From contig NZ_JAJHUO010000045.1 in assembly GCF_020859565.1 (NCBI RefSeq), positions 1 to 64,000 of the forward strand: a DNA stretch of 64,000 nt, given 5' to 3'. This document shows, piece after piece, positions 29,203 through 39,632 of this stretch. Source of the stretch: Saccharothrix luteola (GTDB lineage Bacteria > Actinomycetota > Actinomycetes > Mycobacteriales > Pseudonocardiaceae). The notes below the pieces were generated by a model, which was not told where the DNA came from, made no database searches, and saw only the letters and a list, made by a program, of their open reading frames with translations. The position numbers and the translations under genes were made by a program. Position 1 is the first letter of the stretch. Every line of letters begins with the position of its first letter.

Positions 29203-29748
29203 TCACTTGGCGGCCGGAGCCGACGTGCCGTCGAGTTCGGAGAGGAACCGGTCGACGGTGCCCCGACGGCGCACCTCGTCCTCCAGCGACTCGCCGACGA
29301 CCCGGTCCGCCAGGTCGATGGCCAGCCGGCCCAACTCGCCGCGCAGCTCGGCGACGATCTGCGCCCGCTGCGTCTCGAGCTGGGTCTGCCCCTGCGCGAC
29401 GATCCGCGCGGACTCCTCCTGCGCCTTGGCGCGCAGCTCGCTGATGATCTGCTCGCCCTCGATGCGGGCGTCGTCGCGGATGCGGGCCGCCTCGGCGCGC
29501 GCCTCGGCCAGCTGCGCCTTGTACTGGTCCAGCGCCTGCTGGGCCTGCGCCTGCGCCTGCTCGGCCTTCTCGATCCCGCCCTCGATCTTGGCGGCACGTT
29601 CCGCGTACAACGTCTCGAAGCGCGGCGACACGAACTTCTTGATGACGAAGAGCAGCAGCAGGAACGCGATCAGGCCGAGGATGATTTCGGACGTGTGCGG
29701 CAGAACCGGGTTGATCGGCTCCTCCGCCGCCAAGATGAGGGTATTCAT
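29203..29748 (-). CDS. atpF: ATP synthase b subunit
   Basis: A 181-residue peripheral-stalk subunit: one N-terminal transmembrane helix (about residues 22-42, EIILGLIAFLLLLFVIKKF) followed by a long Ala/Glu/Arg/Gln-rich coiled coil (residues 50-165) that dimerises and holds F1 against rotation. ATG 29748 is six bases past AGAGG; a GTG one codon earlier is possible. Ten bases separate it from atpH. Confidence 0.96.
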   Translation of the reverse strand: MNTLILAAEEPINPVLPHTSEIILGLIAFLLLLFVIKKFVSPRFETLYAERAAKIEGGIEKAEQAQAQAQQALDQYKAQLAEARAEAARIRDDARIEGEQIISELRAKAQEESARIVAQGQTQLETQRAQIVAELRGELGRLAIDLADRVVGESLEDEVRRRGTVDRFLSELDGTSAPAAK

Positions 29749-29779
29749 CACAAACCTCTCTGACGCGATGAACCGGTAC

Positions 29780-30085
<306 letters not shown>

Positions 30086-30095
30086 TTATGATTTA

Positions 30096-30875
30096 TCAGT
30101 GCTCTTCGGCCAGCGCCGCGCCGATGTAGTTGGCGGACAGCAGCGCGAAGATATAGGCCTGAAGGACCATGATCAGCGCTTCCAGGAACGTCAACGCGAT
30201 GGCGAAGGCGAACGCGATGGGCGCGACCACGACGGTGATGCCGCCGGCGAAGAGCAGGTACTCACCGGCCAGGGTGAACACCAGCAAGAGCAGGTGACCC
30301 GCGAACATCGCCGCGAAAACTCGGATCGCGAGCGTGAGCGGGTTCAGGAAGAACTTCTGGAAGAACTCGATCGGAATCAGCAGGATGAGCACGAACCACG
30401 GCGCGCCGGGCGGCATGGTCTGGTGCTTCAGGTAACCGACGAAACCGTGGCGCTTGAACCCGACGAAGTGGTACACCGGGTAGATCACCAACAGCGAGAC
30501 GGCCAGCGGGAATCCGATGTGCGACATCGTCGGGAACTGCACGACCGGGATGAGCCCGAACAGGTTGTTCACCAGGATGAAGGTGAAGACCGTGAGGATC
30601 AGCGGGACGAACGGCTTGAAGTCCTTCGCGCCGATCTGCTCGCGTGCGATCGAGTTGCGACCGATGTCGTAGAGCGACTCGGCGGCGAACTGGAACTTGC
30701 CGGGAACGAGCTTGAGGTTGCGGGTCGCCGCGATGAAGAACGCACCGATGATCAAGATCGAGAGCACCAGAAGCACCATGGGCTTGGTGACCTCACCGAA
30801 GATCGGTGGGAGGAAGAAGTCCTTCACGCCGGGTGCGACGAACTCATCACCCGCAGCCAGCACCATCGTGGTCAC
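30096..30875 (-). CDS. atpB: ATP synthase a subunit
   Basis: A 259-residue integral membrane subunit forming the proton half-channels against the c-ring. The essential Arg185 lies in LTLAIRVFAAMFAGH, and the preceding helices (LILTVFTFILVNNLFGLIPV) are typical. GTG 30875 follows GGAAGGAA. First core gene of the operon after atpI. Confidence 0.96.
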   Translation of the reverse strand: MTTMVLAAGDEFVAPGVKDFFLPPIFGEVTKPMVLLVLSILIIGAFFIAATRNLKLVPGKFQFAAESLYDIGRNSIAREQIGAKDFKPFVPLILTVFTFILVNNLFGLIPVVQFPTMSHIGFPLAVSLLVIYPVYHFVGFKRHGFVGYLKHQTMPPGAPWFVLILLIPIEFFQKFFLNPLTLAIRVFAAMFAGHLLLLVFTLAGEYLLFAGGITVVVAPIAFAFAIALTFLEALIMVLQAYIFALLSANYIGAALAEEH

Positions 30876-31027
30876 TGTGTTCCTTCCGGTTCTCCCGGCC
30901 GGCGTTCACTCCGCCGGGGGAATCGTCACGATCGGGACTTAACGTACCTTACGGACCGCAAGCGCCCGCGAGAGGCACCCCACCTACCTGGGTGTCCCGT
31001 CCTGCGCGCACCGTACCAGCCGGTAGA

Positions 31028-31474
31028 TCAGGTGTTTCCAGGGGTCGGGATGACGATCTGACTGCGACTGCGCTTGGAGGCGCGCACCTCCATGGCGGTG
31101 GCGACCAGGATGGTCGCGGCCATGGTCAGGGCCAGCGCGTTGGTGTGCAGCACGGGGAACTGGCGCAGCAGCAGCATCACCGCGAACAGCAGGATCAGCT
31201 TGCCCATGAACCCGGCGAACGCCGCCACCATGATCACCTGGAGGGGCATCGCGGCCGTGCGGTGCATGAGCAGCAGCGTCCCGGCCGACGACAGGCACGC
31301 GATGGCGCCGCCGATCAGCGCGGCGACCAGGCCGGGGACCCCCGCCAGCACAGTCCAGAGGATCGCGGCCGCGACCACCGTCGCGAGCGCCGCCCACAGC
31401 GCCGCGCGGTACATCTCGCCCGCGAGTCGCTGCACGACGGCTTCGTGGGTCCACTCCGTCTTGTCCTGGCTCAT
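31028..31474 (-). CDS. atpI: AtpI-like membrane protein at the head of the atp operon
   Basis: A 148-residue protein with four transmembrane segments. Position directly upstream of atpB and size match the actinobacterial AtpI-type protein, which in other bacteria helps c-ring assembly; sequence conservation in this group is low, so the role is mainly inferred from context. ATG 31474 follows GGGGGTGAC; the frame opens ten codons earlier. A TACACT -10-like element lies about 45 bases upstream, so the atp transcript may start here rather than at wecA. Confidence 0.82.
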   Translation of the reverse strand: MSQDKTEWTHEAVVQRLAGEMYRAALWAALATVVAAAILWTVLAGVPGLVAALIGGAIACLSSAGTLLLMHRTAAMPLQVIMVAAFAGFMGKLILLFAVMLLLRQFPVLHTNALALTMAATILVATAMEVRASKRSRSQIVIPTPGNT

Positions 31475-31555
31475 GTCACCCCCAAAGGGTCCAACACCGT
31501 CCACTGGTCGAGACCGAGTGTAAAGAAGCCTTGGTCCTCACCCCACCATCGGGGG

Positions 31556-32716
31556 TCATGTGCGGCGCACTTCGCGAAGTCTGGGTATCGCGGAGACCAA
31601 CAGCGCGAGAACAAGTCCGATGGCCAGGCACCACACCACGACGACGACGTCGAACAACGTCAACGCGACCGCGCCGAACGCCAGCACGCCCGCCCACAAG
31701 TAGATCAGCAGCACCGCGCGGCGCTGGGAGTGGCCGATCTCCAGCAGCCGGTGGTGCAGGTGCATCTTGTCCGCGGAGAACGGGCTCTCGCCCCGCCGGG
31801 TCCGCCGGACCACGGCCATGAGCAGGTCCAGCAGCGGCACGAACAGCACCGCGGCCACCACGACCAGCGGCGAGAGCAGGCCGAGGACGTCGGTGGCCCG
31901 CACCGACTCGTAGTTGATCTTCCCCGAGGCCGAGATCGTCGCCGCGGCGAGCATCAGCCCGATCAGCATCGACCCCGAGTCGCCCATGAAGATCCGCGCC
32001 GGGTTGAAGTTGTGCGGCAGGAAGCCCAGGCACGCGCCCGCCAGCGTGGCCGCGATCAGCGCGGGCGGGTACGCGCCCACGTCGCCGCCGTTGTTGGCCA
32101 GCAGCCCGATGGAGAACACGCAGGTGGCCGCCGCCGCGATCAGCCCGATGCCGGCCGCCAGGCCGTCCAGCCCGTCCACGAAGTTCATCGCGTTGACCAT
32201 GGTCACGGCCAGCAGCACGCTCAGGATCGCGCCCTGGTTCTGGTCCAGCGAGAGCAGCGAGCCGGTGCCCTCGCCGTCGTCGCCCCACGGCACCCAGAAC
32301 AGCAGCCACTGCAGGCCGAACAGCACGAGGATGCCCGCCGCGGTGACCTGCCCGGCGAGTTTCGTCAGGGAGTCGAGCTCGAACCGGTCGTCCAGCACAC
32401 CGACGAGGACGATCACGCCACCGCCCACGATCACCGCGTACGGGTCGTAGGAGAAGTCGAACGCCGAGCGCAGCACCGGCAGCTGGTGCGCCAGGAGCAT
32501 CCCGCCGAGCACCCCGCCGTACATCGCGAGGCCGCCCATCCGCGGCATGGGCTGGACGTGCACGTCGCGCTGGCGGGGGTAGGCGACCGCGCCGATCCGG
32601 AACGCCAGCGCGCGGACCAGGCCGACGAGCAGGAACGTCACGACGGCGGCGGTCAGCGCGACGAGCAGGTACTCCCGGACGGGGAGGACGTTGGACACGG
32701 CAGGCAACTGGCCCAC
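31556..32716 (-). CDS. wecA: Undecaprenyl-phosphate GlcNAc-1-phosphate transferase, WecA type
   Basis: A 386-residue polytopic membrane enzyme of the MraY/WecA superfamily. Conserved cytoplasmic loops are seen: QPMPRMGGLAM, VGVLDDRFELDS (DD Mg site), VNAMNFVDGLDGLAAG (NxxNxxDGxDGL) and the late MGDSGSM and DKMHLHHRL (HxHH). It transfers GlcNAc-1-P to decaprenyl or undecaprenyl phosphate, starting arabinogalactan or other wall-polymer linker synthesis. GTG 32716 is used; GTG 32698 is an alternative. Confidence 0.93.
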   Translation of the reverse strand: MGQLPAVSNVLPVREYLLVALTAAVVTFLLVGLVRALAFRIGAVAYPRQRDVHVQPMPRMGGLAMYGGVLGGMLLAHQLPVLRSAFDFSYDPYAVIVGGGVIVLVGVLDDRFELDSLTKLAGQVTAAGILVLFGLQWLLFWVPWGDDGEGTGSLLSLDQNQGAILSVLLAVTMVNAMNFVDGLDGLAAGIGLIAAAATCVFSIGLLANNGGDVGAYPPALIAATLAGACLGFLPHNFNPARIFMGDSGSMLIGLMLAAATISASGKINYESVRATDVLGLLSPLVVVAAVLFVPLLDLLMAVVRRTRRGESPFSADKMHLHHRLLEIGHSQRRAVLLIYLWAGVLAFGAVALTLFDVVVVVWCLAIGLVLALLVSAIPRLREVRRT

Positions 32717-32826
32717 GGCAGGCTAGCCCCTCGGCGATGGGGTGTCGGGTGGATCTTGCTGCATTGGATCCCGTCGGGGCGGTTCGTGCGACGGGAGCAC
32801 CACGCTACTCCGATCGGGAAGATCCA

Positions 32827-33477
32827 CTAGCGGGCGACCTCGACTTCGACGCCGAGGGCCTTCGACACCTCGCCGACCGGCACCGCGCCCTCCCGCAGGA
32901 CCACGGGGTCGGGTCCGGTCAGGTCGACGATGGTGGAGGCGATGTTCTCGGCGGCCGGTCCGCCGTCCAGGTAGACGCCGACCTCCTCGCCGAGCTGGTC
33001 CCAGGCCTCCTGGGCGGTGCCCGCGGGCGGGAAGCCCGACTTGTTGGCGCTGGAGACGGCCATCGGCCCGACGTCGCGGAGCAGCTCCAGCGCGACCGGG
33101 TGCAACGGCATCCGCAGCATCACCGTGCCGCGGGTGTGACCGAGATCCCACGCCAACGAGGGGGCGTGCGGCAGCACGAGCGACAGCCCGCCCGGCCAGA
33201 ACGCCTCGATCAGCGCCCGAGCCTGCCGGGGCACCCCGAGGACCAACCCGTCGATCGTGGTCCACGAGCCGACCAGCACGGGCACCGGCATGTCCGGCCC
33301 GCGCCCCTTGGCCTCCAGCAGGGCGCGAACGGCCGCCGCGTCGAACGCGTCACACCCGATGCCGTACACGGTGTCGGTGGGCAGGACGACCAGCCGCCCG
33401 GCCCGCACGGCTCCCGCGGCGGCCTCGAGGCCCGCCGCGCGATCGGCCTGGACACCACAATCGTAGATCGTGCTCAC
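32827..33477 (-). CDS. tsaC: L-threonylcarbamoyladenylate synthase
   Basis: A 216-residue YrdC-fold protein. The substrate cleft motif LVVLPTDTVYGIGCDAFD and the KGRGPDMPVPVLV and SSANKSGFPPAG segments are intact. It makes threonylcarbamoyl-AMP from Thr, bicarbonate and ATP for the t6A37 modification of ANN-decoding tRNAs. In most actinobacteria it follows prmC directly; here two unrelated genes separate them. GTG start. Confidence 0.94.
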   Translation of the reverse strand: MSTIYDCGVQADRAAGLEAAAGAVRAGRLVVLPTDTVYGIGCDAFDAAAVRALLEAKGRGPDMPVPVLVGSWTTIDGLVLGVPRQARALIEAFWPGGLSLVLPHAPSLAWDLGHTRGTVMLRMPLHPVALELLRDVGPMAVSSANKSGFPPAGTAQEAWDQLGEEVGVYLDGGPAAENIASTIVDLTGPDPVVLREGAVPVGEVSKALGVEVEVAR

Positions 33478-33576
33478 CCCGCTGATCCAAGCACAGCGCG
33501 ACCGGACCCAGCGGTCGAGGTCACACCCGGACGGCGAGCGGCGGGCGCGGTGCGGCGGGCGCGTTCGGCGGCCCGC

Positions 33577-34224
33577 TCACGGACGGCCGCGGCCGAACGC
33601 CGCGTCCGCGTCGACCGCCCACTTCCGCTTCCGGTGCGCCATCACGAACCCGAACACGAGCACCGCGCCCACCAGCACACCGGCCACCGTCACGGCCGGG
33701 TCGCCGATCGCGCCACCCACGAACGGCAGCACGAGCACGGCCAGCCCCACCACCGCCGCGGTCCACACGTCCGGCTCGACCCACCGCCACCTCCGCGCCT
33801 CGTCCACCCTCCGGGACAGGTCGGTCGCGAACGCGATCAGCTCCGGGTGCGGGCTCAGCGCCAGGATCTCCTCGGCCAGCGCCCGGCACTCCGCCGCTTG
33901 GCGCGCACCTGTCACGACCAGCGCGCCCTCCGGCGTGACGCTGCGCACCTCCGCGGTGCGGGCCGCGAGCGCGAGTGCCAGGTGCGAGCGCAGCACGTCG
34001 TCCGCGCGGGGCGCGCCGCCACGTCCCAGCTCCGCGCGCACGACGGCGGCGGCCAGGTGGCTCTCGCCGTCGTGGCCCTCGCCCAGCGCCGACGTCAGCG
34101 CGGTCAGCGCGCGGGACAGGCGCACCCGGTCGGGATCGGCGAAATCGGTCAGGTCGACGCGGGTGATGCGCGCCGCCAGCCATTCCCGCAATCCGCTCCA
34201 CTCGTTCGGCTCATTGACAGCCAT
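33577..34224 (-). CDS. Membrane protein of unknown function
   Basis: A 215-residue protein. Residues 1-150 are a soluble alpha-helical domain (SHLAAAVVRAELGRGGAPRA, then RQAAECRALAEEILAL); two transmembrane helices follow (about 155-175 and 178-198), with a basic cytoplasmic end. No family is recognised. It is divergent from the Thr/Pro-rich anchored protein; together they form an insertion between tsaC and prmC. Confidence 0.72.
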   Translation of the reverse strand: MAVNEPNEWSGLREWLAARITRVDLTDFADPDRVRLSRALTALTSALGEGHDGESHLAAAVVRAELGRGGAPRADDVLRSHLALALAARTAEVRSVTPEGALVVTGARQAAECRALAEEILALSPHPELIAFATDLSRRVDEARRWRWVEPDVWTAAVVGLAVLVLPFVGGAIGDPAVTVAGVLVGAVLVFGFVMAHRKRKWAVDADAAFGRGRP

Positions 34225-34274
34225 CGCGGGTTCTCCGATTTACTCGGCGGAGCGTTGACGTCCAGATTATCCCG

Positions 34275-34946
34275 ATGGCGAGGCGTCCGGTGAATGCCAG
34301 AAACCCGATCGGCGCCCTCCCCCTGGCGCTGTCGGCCGCCGCCGTCTACGCCGTCCTGGCCGGTGCCGCCGGCTACCTGACCCTGGACCGGCACCCGCCG
34401 ACGCCCGCACCCGGCACCACCGCCGCCGCGGCGCCGCCCACCCTGCCCGTCATCACCACGACCACCACCACGCCACCGCCCCCGACCACCACGACCGCCG
34501 CCGCCCTCCCGCCGGACCTGCGGCGGGTCGAAGCGCCGGGCGGCCTCACCACCGTGATCCCGGCCGGGTGGGCGGTCGCGACCGGCACGGTCGCCACCAC
34601 CCTCGTCGCCACCGACCCGACGTCACCGCGCCGTGAACTCCGACTCGGCGGCGCCCCGGTCACCGACCCGTCGACACCGCTCCTGGACCGCATCGCGCGA
34701 GCCGCCGCGGACCGAGAACGCGAACCTGGCCACCGCCGCGTCACGCTGACCCCGACGACGATCCGCACCCACCCGGCCGTCACCTGGGAATTCGACGAGA
34801 GCACCGCGTCGGGCGCGAAACGGGTCGCCACCGCGTTCTGGGAATCCGGCGGCGTCGAATACGTCCTCTACTCCGCCGGCCCACCGGAGGAGTGGGACCT
34901 GACCCGGTCGCGCCTGGCCGCGATGGTCGAGCACGCCACCCCCTAG
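34275..34946 (+). CDS. Membrane-anchored extracytoplasmic protein with a Thr/Pro linker
   Basis: A 223-residue protein with one N-terminal transmembrane helix (about 13-36), a low-complexity linker rich in Thr and Pro (about 40-75, including a TTTTTTPPPP run) and an outer domain (DLRRVEAPGGLTTVIPAGW to the end) resembling the small fold that actinomycetes place after such linkers. Function unknown. It is the only plus-strand gene in the 40-24 kb minus-strand block. Confidence 0.75.
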   Translation: MARRPVNARNPIGALPLALSAAAVYAVLAGAAGYLTLDRHPPTPAPGTTAAAAPPTLPVITTTTTTPPPPTTTTAAALPPDLRRVEAPGGLTTVIPAGWAVATGTVATTLVATDPTSPRRELRLGGAPVTDPSTPLLDRIARAAADREREPGHRRVTLTPTTIRTHPAVTWEFDESTASGAKRVATAFWESGGVEYVLYSAGPPEEWDLTRSRLAAMVEHATP

Positions 34947-34989
34947 CCCGGCGCGCGGTCGTCACCGGCACCCGCGCCGGCCGCGTCGC

Positions 34990-35850
34990 TCACACCCGGC
35001 GCGCGGTCGCGAAGCGGGGGCGCCACGCCAGGTCGCGGTGGTCCGCGACGTCGGTCAGCACCCGGCGCGAGGAGAGCAGCGACGGCACGACCGCGCCGTG
35101 GCTGTCGTCGTGCTCGATCGCCACGTGCCCACCGGGCTTGAGCAGCCGCGCGGCCACCGCCACGACGTGCCGGATCACCTCCAGCCCGTCCGGCCCGCCG
35201 AACACCGCGTGCCTCGGGTCGTGGTCGGCGACCTCCGGCTGCACCTCGGTGCCGTCCGGCACGTACGGCGGGTTGCACAGCACCAGGTCCACCTGTCCGT
35301 CCAGGTCGGACAGCACGCCCGGCTCGGTCACGTCGCCCGCGTGCAGCGTGATCGGCGTGTCGCCCGCGGCGGCACGGGCGTCCGCGTTGCGCCGCGCCCA
35401 GGCCAACGCCGAGGGATCGCGCTCGACCGCGTGCACGGACGCGTCCGGCAACCGGTGCGCCGCCGCCAGCGCCAACGCGCCGGAACCCGTGCACAGGTCG
35501 ACCACCACCGGGTCCTTCGACTCCACAGTGGACAGCGCCCACTCCAGCACCAGCTCGGTCTCCGGGCGCGGGATGAACACGCCCGGACCGACCTCCAGGT
35601 CCACGCCGCCCAGGTGCGCCCGGCCGGTGATGTGCTGCAACGGCACGCGCGTCGCGCGCTCCCGCACGACCTTGTGCAGCGCCTCGACCACCGGCGGGTC
35701 GACCAGCGGGATCAGCGGCAGGCGCGAGCGCTCGACGCCGAGCACGTGGGCGGCCAGCAGCTCGGCGTCCACCCGGGGACTGTCGACACCCGCCGCGGCC
35801 AGCAGGCGTTCCGCTTCGTTGATGGCCAGCCGCAACGGGTGTCGGGTCAT
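34990..35850 (-). CDS. prmC: Release factor glutamine methyltransferase PrmC
   Basis: A 286-residue N5-glutamine methyltransferase that modifies the GGQ glutamine of release factors using SAM. The SAM loop VVDLCTGSGALALA (117-130) and catalytic NPPY (193-196) are complete, with the helical N-terminal substrate domain in front. Its substrate gene prfA is usually adjacent; here lpdA and a thioesterase-like gene lie between them. Confidence 0.95.
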   Translation of the reverse strand: MTRHPLRLAINEAERLLAAAGVDSPRVDAELLAAHVLGVERSRLPLIPLVDPPVVEALHKVVRERATRVPLQHITGRAHLGGVDLEVGPGVFIPRPETELVLEWALSTVESKDPVVVDLCTGSGALALAAAHRLPDASVHAVERDPSALAWARRNADARAAAGDTPITLHAGDVTEPGVLSDLDGQVDLVLCNPPYVPDGTEVQPEVADHDPRHAVFGGPDGLEVIRHVVAVAARLLKPGGHVAIEHDDSHGAVVPSLLSSRRVLTDVADHRDLAWRPRFATARRV

Positions 35851-35868
35851 GCGTCCAGGGTAGGGGGA

Positions 35869-37254
35869 TCAGAAGTTGATCATGTGCCCGGCCAGCCCGT
35901 GCACGGCTTCCTTGACCGCCTCGCCCAACGTCGGGTGCGCGTGCACGTTGCGCGCCACCTCGTGGACGGTCAGGTCCCACTGCTGGGCCAGCGTCAGCTC
36001 CGGCAGCAGCTCGGTCACGTCCGGTCCGATCAGGTGGCCGCCGAGCAGCTCGCCGTACTTGGCGTCGCTGATCAGCTTCACGAACCCGGCCGAGTCGCCG
36101 ATGCCGTGCGCCTTGCCGTTCGCGGTGAACGGGAACTTCGCCACCTGGACGTCGAACCCGCGCTCGCGCGCCTGCGCCTCGGTCCACCCGAACGACGCGA
36201 TCTGCGGCTGGCAGTACGTCGCCCGCGGGATCATCACGAAGTCCAGCTCCATGGTCTCCGCGCCCGCGATGGTCTCCGCCGCGATGACGCCCATCGACTC
36301 GGCGGCGTGCGCGAGCATCAGCTTCGCCGTCACGTCGCCGATCGCGAAGATGTTCTCCACGTTCGTGCGCCCACGCCCGTCGACCGCGATCGCGCCGCGC
36401 TCGGTGAGCCGGACACCGGTGTTCTCCAGCCCGTAGCCCTCGACCCGCGGCTGGAAGCCGATGGCCTGCATGACCTTGTCGGCCTCCAGGACCTCCTGCG
36501 CGCCGTCCTTGGACACGGTCACCCGCACGCGCGGCCCGGAGTCGTCGATGGACTCGACCCTCGTGGACGTCCGCACGTCGATCCCGAGCCGCTTGTACCG
36601 CTTGGCCAGCTCCGCCGACACCTCGGCGTCCTCCAGCGGCACCACCCGGTCGAGGAACTCGACGATGGTGACCTTCACGCCGTAGTTGTGCAGCACGTAC
36701 GCGAACTCGACGCCGATGGCGCCCGCGCCGGCGATGACGATGCTCTCCGGCAGGTCCTGCGACAGGATCTGCTCCTCGTACGTCACCACCCGTTCGGACA
36801 GCTTCGTCCCCGGGAGGAGTCGGGTCGTCGCACCCGCCGCGATGATCGCGTGCGTGAACGTGACCCTCTCGTCACCCACCTGGATGGTGTTGGCGTCGAG
36901 GAACGTGCCCCGGCCGTTGTACTCCGTGATGCCGTTCTTCTTCATCAGGAAGTGCACGCCCTTGACACGCCCGTCCGCGACCTTGCGGCTGCGGTCGTAG
37001 GCGGCGCCGTAGTCGAACTTCACCGTGCCGTCGACCTGGATGCCGTAGGTCTTCTGCTCGTGGGTGAACAGGTGCGCGAGCTCCGCGTTGCGCAGGAGCG
37101 CCTTCGACGGGATGCAGCCCACGTTCAGGCACACCCCGCCCCAGTAACGCTCCTCGATGACCGCCGTCTTCAGCCCCAGCTGGGCCGCCCGGATCGCGGC
37201 GACGTACCCGCCTGGCCCCGCACCGAGGACCACGACGTCAAAGTGTGCGCTCAT
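35869..37254 (-). CDS. lpdA: Dihydrolipoyl dehydrogenase
   Basis: A 461-residue FAD flavoprotein (E3) that reoxidises lipoyl groups of 2-oxoacid dehydrogenase complexes. The FAD motif [10 protein letters not shown] (11-20), the redox-active pair in [10 protein letters not shown] (Cys42, Cys47), the NAD motif [13 protein letters not shown], and the C-terminal [13 protein letters not shown] with its active-site His-Pro are all present. The ATG at 37254 matches the family start ([11 protein letters not shown]). No E1 or E2 genes are near. It follows the thioesterase-like gene by 10 bases and is in the prfA-prmC gap. Confidence 0.95.
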   Translation of the reverse strand: MSAHFDVVVLGAGPGGYVAAIRAAQLGLKTAVIEERYWGGVCLNVGCIPSKALLRNAELAHLFTHEQKTYGIQVDGTVKFDYGAAYDRSRKVADGRVKGVHFLMKKNGITEYNGRGTFLDANTIQVGDERVTFTHAIIAAGATTRLLPGTKLSERVVTYEEQILSQDLPESIVIAGAGAIGVEFAYVLHNYGVKVTIVEFLDRVVPLEDAEVSAELAKRYKRLGIDVRTSTRVESIDDSGPRVRVTVSKDGAQEVLEADKVMQAIGFQPRVEGYGLENTGVRLTERGAIAVDGRGRTNVENIFAIGDVTAKLMLAHAAESMGVIAAETIAGAETMELDFVMIPRATYCQPQIASFGWTEAQARERGFDVQVAKFPFTANGKAHGIGDSAGFVKLISDAKYGELLGGHLIGPDVTELLPELTLAQQWDLTVHEVARNVHAHPTLGEAVKEAVHGLAGHMINF

Positions 37255-37264
37255 GAGCGACACA

Positions 37265-38467
37265 TTAGGTGCCCAGTTGGTCCGACAAGAACTCAACCGT
37301 CCGACGCCACGCGTCGGCGCGGGCGGCGGCCGTGGCGGCGGGCGTGCCGCCCATCGAGAAGTTCACGCCGGGGCCCGGCACCACCAGTTCCACCGGCCGG
37401 TGGGGTGGCCCCGCGATCAGGTGCCCTGCCTCGGGGTACACCACGTGCTCGTGCCGGTGCGCGTGCCCGTGCCCGGTCAGCCGGCGCCAGGCGACCTCGC
37501 TCAGCGCCACCGACGGCCACGACTCGTCCTGCCCGGATGAGAGCAGCAACACACCGCCCCCGATCCGCTCGACCGGGATCTCGGCGTCCTCGCCGATGCC
37601 GTCGGAGAAGTCGAACGCCAGGCTCAGCCGCACCGGCTCGCCCGAGACCACCCGCTCGCGCAGCTCGTCGGGGATCGAGTACGGCAGGTACGGCAGCGGC
37701 CTGCCCTGCCACGTCCACGACGCCGCCTCGTGGTCCAGCTTCCGCAACAACCGCGTCCCCGGTCCGATGCACTGCGTGACCACGCCGCTGCCGACCACGC
37801 TCACCACGGCCTCGACCTGCGGGAAGTGCACGCCGAGCAGCAACGCCGCCTCACCGCCGCGCGACCCGCCGACGACGCCCAGCCGGCCCGCCCGCGCACC
37901 GAGCCACTCCAGCGCGGTCCCGAAGTGCTCCAGCGGGATCTCGACCAGGTCGTCCGGCACGCCCGGCGCGCCGAAGTACGCCGGCGCCAGCGCCGCGAAC
38001 CCGTGCCCGGCGAGCAGTGCCGCGTCCAGCTCGTGCAACCCGCCCTCGGACCCGCCCAGCACGAGCACGCCGGGGTGCACCTCGTCGTCGTCGGGCTCGA
38101 ACAGCACGCCGACCAGGCCGTGCTCGCGCACCTCGGTCCGCCTGACGCCCTCGGGCACGGTCAGCCGGTCGAGCTCCACCTTGCCGACCCCGACGACCTC
38201 GATCAACGTCGGGCCGCTCGGCTCACCCGTCCGGGTCATCGACCAGAACAACCCCATCGGGTCGACGCCGGAGTAGTCGCCCTCGACGGGCGCGTGCCGG
38301 GTCAGGTCCACCACGCCGCGCTCGTCGGCCAGGAACACCGCGGACGACGACCAGTCGCCCGTCGACGCGCGCACCACGACCCGTTCGTCCGGTGGCAGGT
38401 CGGCCACCCGGATCCCCAGGACGGCGTCGAGAGGGGCTCGCCGCGGGTTCACCAGGATCTCCGCCAT
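37265..38467 (-). CDS. Acyl-CoA thioesterase / BAAT-family hydrolase
   Basis: A 400-residue protein: an N-terminal Ig-like domain (about 1-120; [37 protein letters not shown]) and a C-terminal alpha/beta hydrolase with the nucleophile in [16 protein letters not shown] (Ser in place of the Cys of bile-acid acyltransferases). This is the acyl-CoA thioester hydrolase/BAAT layout. It probably cleaves acyl-CoA or a related thioester; the natural substrate is unknown. ATG 38467 is six bases past GAGGGGG. It starts 23 bases after prfA and is likely co-transcribed. Confidence 0.88.
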   Translation of the reverse strand: MAEILVNPRRAPLDAVLGIRVADLPPDERVVVRASTGDWSSSAVFLADERGVVDLTRHAPVEGDYSGVDPMGLFWSMTRTGEPSGPTLIEVVGVGKVELDRLTVPEGVRRTEVREHGLVGVLFEPDDDEVHPGVLVLGGSEGGLHELDAALLAGHGFAALAPAYFGAPGVPDDLVEIPLEHFGTALEWLGARAGRLGVVGGSRGGEAALLLGVHFPQVEAVVSVVGSGVVTQCIGPGTRLLRKLDHEAASWTWQGRPLPYLPYSIPDELRERVVSGEPVRLSLAFDFSDGIGEDAEIPVERIGGGVLLLSSGQDESWPSVALSEVAWRRLTGHGHAHRHEHVVYPEAGHLIAGPPHRPVELVVPGPGVNFSMGGTPAATAAARADAWRRTVEFLSDQLGT

Positions 38468-38489
38468 CGAGCGCCCCCTCATCGTCGCC

Positions 38490-39545
38490 TCACCCGGCGG
38501 CTAGTCGCTCCGCGCGATCGGCCGCCGCCAGGGCGTCCAGCACCGCGTCCAGGTCGCCGTCGAGCACTTGGTCCAGGTTATGGGCTTTGTACCCGACCCG
38601 GTGATCGGAGATGCGCGATTCCGGGAAGTTGTAGGTCCGGACCCGCTCGGAGCGGTCCACCGTGCGGATCTGGGTGCGCCGGGCGTCCGACGCCTCCTGC
38701 TGCTGCTTCTCCTCGGCCAACGCGGTCAGCCGCGCCTGGAGCACCTGCATCGCGCGCGCCTTGTTCTGCAGCTGGCTGCGCTCGTTCTGGCAGGACACGA
38801 CGATGCCGGTGGGCAGGTGCGTGATGCGCACCGCGGAGTCGGTCGTGTTGACGCTCTGCCCGCCCTTGCCCGACGAGCGGAACACGTCGACGCGCAGGTC
38901 GTTCTCGTCGATCTCGACCTCGACCTCGTCGACCTCGGGGAACACCAGAACGCCCGCGGCGGAGGTGTGGATGCGGCCCTGCGACTCGGTCACCGGCACC
39001 CGCTGCACGCGGTGCACGCCGCCCTCGTACTTCAGCCGCGACCACACGCCGTCCGGGGTCTCCACGCGGCTCTTGATGGCCACCGTGACGTCCTTGTAGC
39101 CGCCCAGGTCGGAATCCGTCCCGTCGAGCACTTCGGCCTTCCACCCGTGCCGTTCGGCGTACCGCAGGTACATGCGCAGCAGGTCGCCGGCGAACAGGGC
39201 CGACTCCTCGCCGCCCTCACCGGACTTGATCTCCAGCACGACGTCCGCGCCGTCGTGCGGGTCGCGCGGCAGGAGCAGCTCGGTCAGCTTCGACTCCAGC
39301 GCCGGCACCGTCCTGGCCAGCTGCTCGGCCTCCTCGGCGAACACCGCGTCCTCGGCGGCCAGCTCGCGGGCCGTCTCCAAGTCGGACTTCGCCTGCTCGA
39401 GCTCACGGGCGGTCTTCACGATCGGGGTCAGCTCGGCGTAGCGCTTGCCGAGCTTCCGCGCCCCCGCCTGGTCGGCGTGCACCGAGGGGTCGGCGAGCCT
39501 GGCTTCCAGCTCGGCGTGCTCGGCCAGCAGGGCGTCCAGCGTCAC
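38490..39545 (-). CDS. prfA: Peptide chain release factor 1
   Basis: A 351-residue class I release factor for UAA and UAG. The codon-recognition tripeptide is PVT (184-186 in RVPVTESQG), in the PxT form of RF1, and the peptidyl-hydrolysis GGQ is at 228-230 ([10 protein letters not shown]). GTG 39545 follows GGAGCGAG. A hairpin separates it from rpmE upstream. RF1 would also terminate at the amber codon in the pseudogene at 14.3 kb. Confidence 0.97.
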   Translation of the reverse strand: MTLDALLAEHAELEARLADPSVHADQAGARKLGKRYAELTPIVKTARELEQAKSDLETARELAAEDAVFAEEAEQLARTVPALESKLTELLLPRDPHDGADVVLEIKSGEGGEESALFAGDLLRMYLRYAERHGWKAEVLDGTDSDLGGYKDVTVAIKSRVETPDGVWSRLKYEGGVHRVQRVPVTESQGRIHTSAAGVLVFPEVDEVEVEIDENDLRVDVFRSSGKGGQSVNTTDSAVRITHLPTGIVVSCQNERSQLQNKARAMQVLQARLTALAEEKQQQEASDARRTQIRTVDRSERVRTYNFPESRISDHRVGYKAHNLDQVLDGDLDAVLDALAAADRAERLAAG

Positions 39546-39588
39546 GATCTCGCTCCGGTCTCAAGGTGCTTCGGGGTGTGGAGACGAC

Positions 39589-39625
39589 AACGGCGCCCAC
39601 CCGCGGATTCGGGGTGGACGCCGTT
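39589..39625 (-). terminator. Hairpin between rpmE and prfA
   Basis: AACGGCG-c-CCACCC and GGGTGG-a-CGCCGTT pair with one internal mismatch, starting 8 bases past the rpmE stop. There is no U-tract, so it may be a partial terminator or a processing site. Confidence 0.55.
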
Positions 39626-39632
39626 GGGGCGG

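Noticed and set aside
28365-29748. Mycobacterium-type atpF-atpH fusion
   Set aside because: There are two separate genes with their own ribosome sites and stops. The long delta frame reaching into atpF is a GC shadow.
33577-38467. Secondary-metabolite or defence gene cluster
   Set aside because: No PKS, NRPS, terpene, RiPP, toxin-antitoxin, restriction or nuclease-effector genes are present; the inserted genes are metabolic or unknown.
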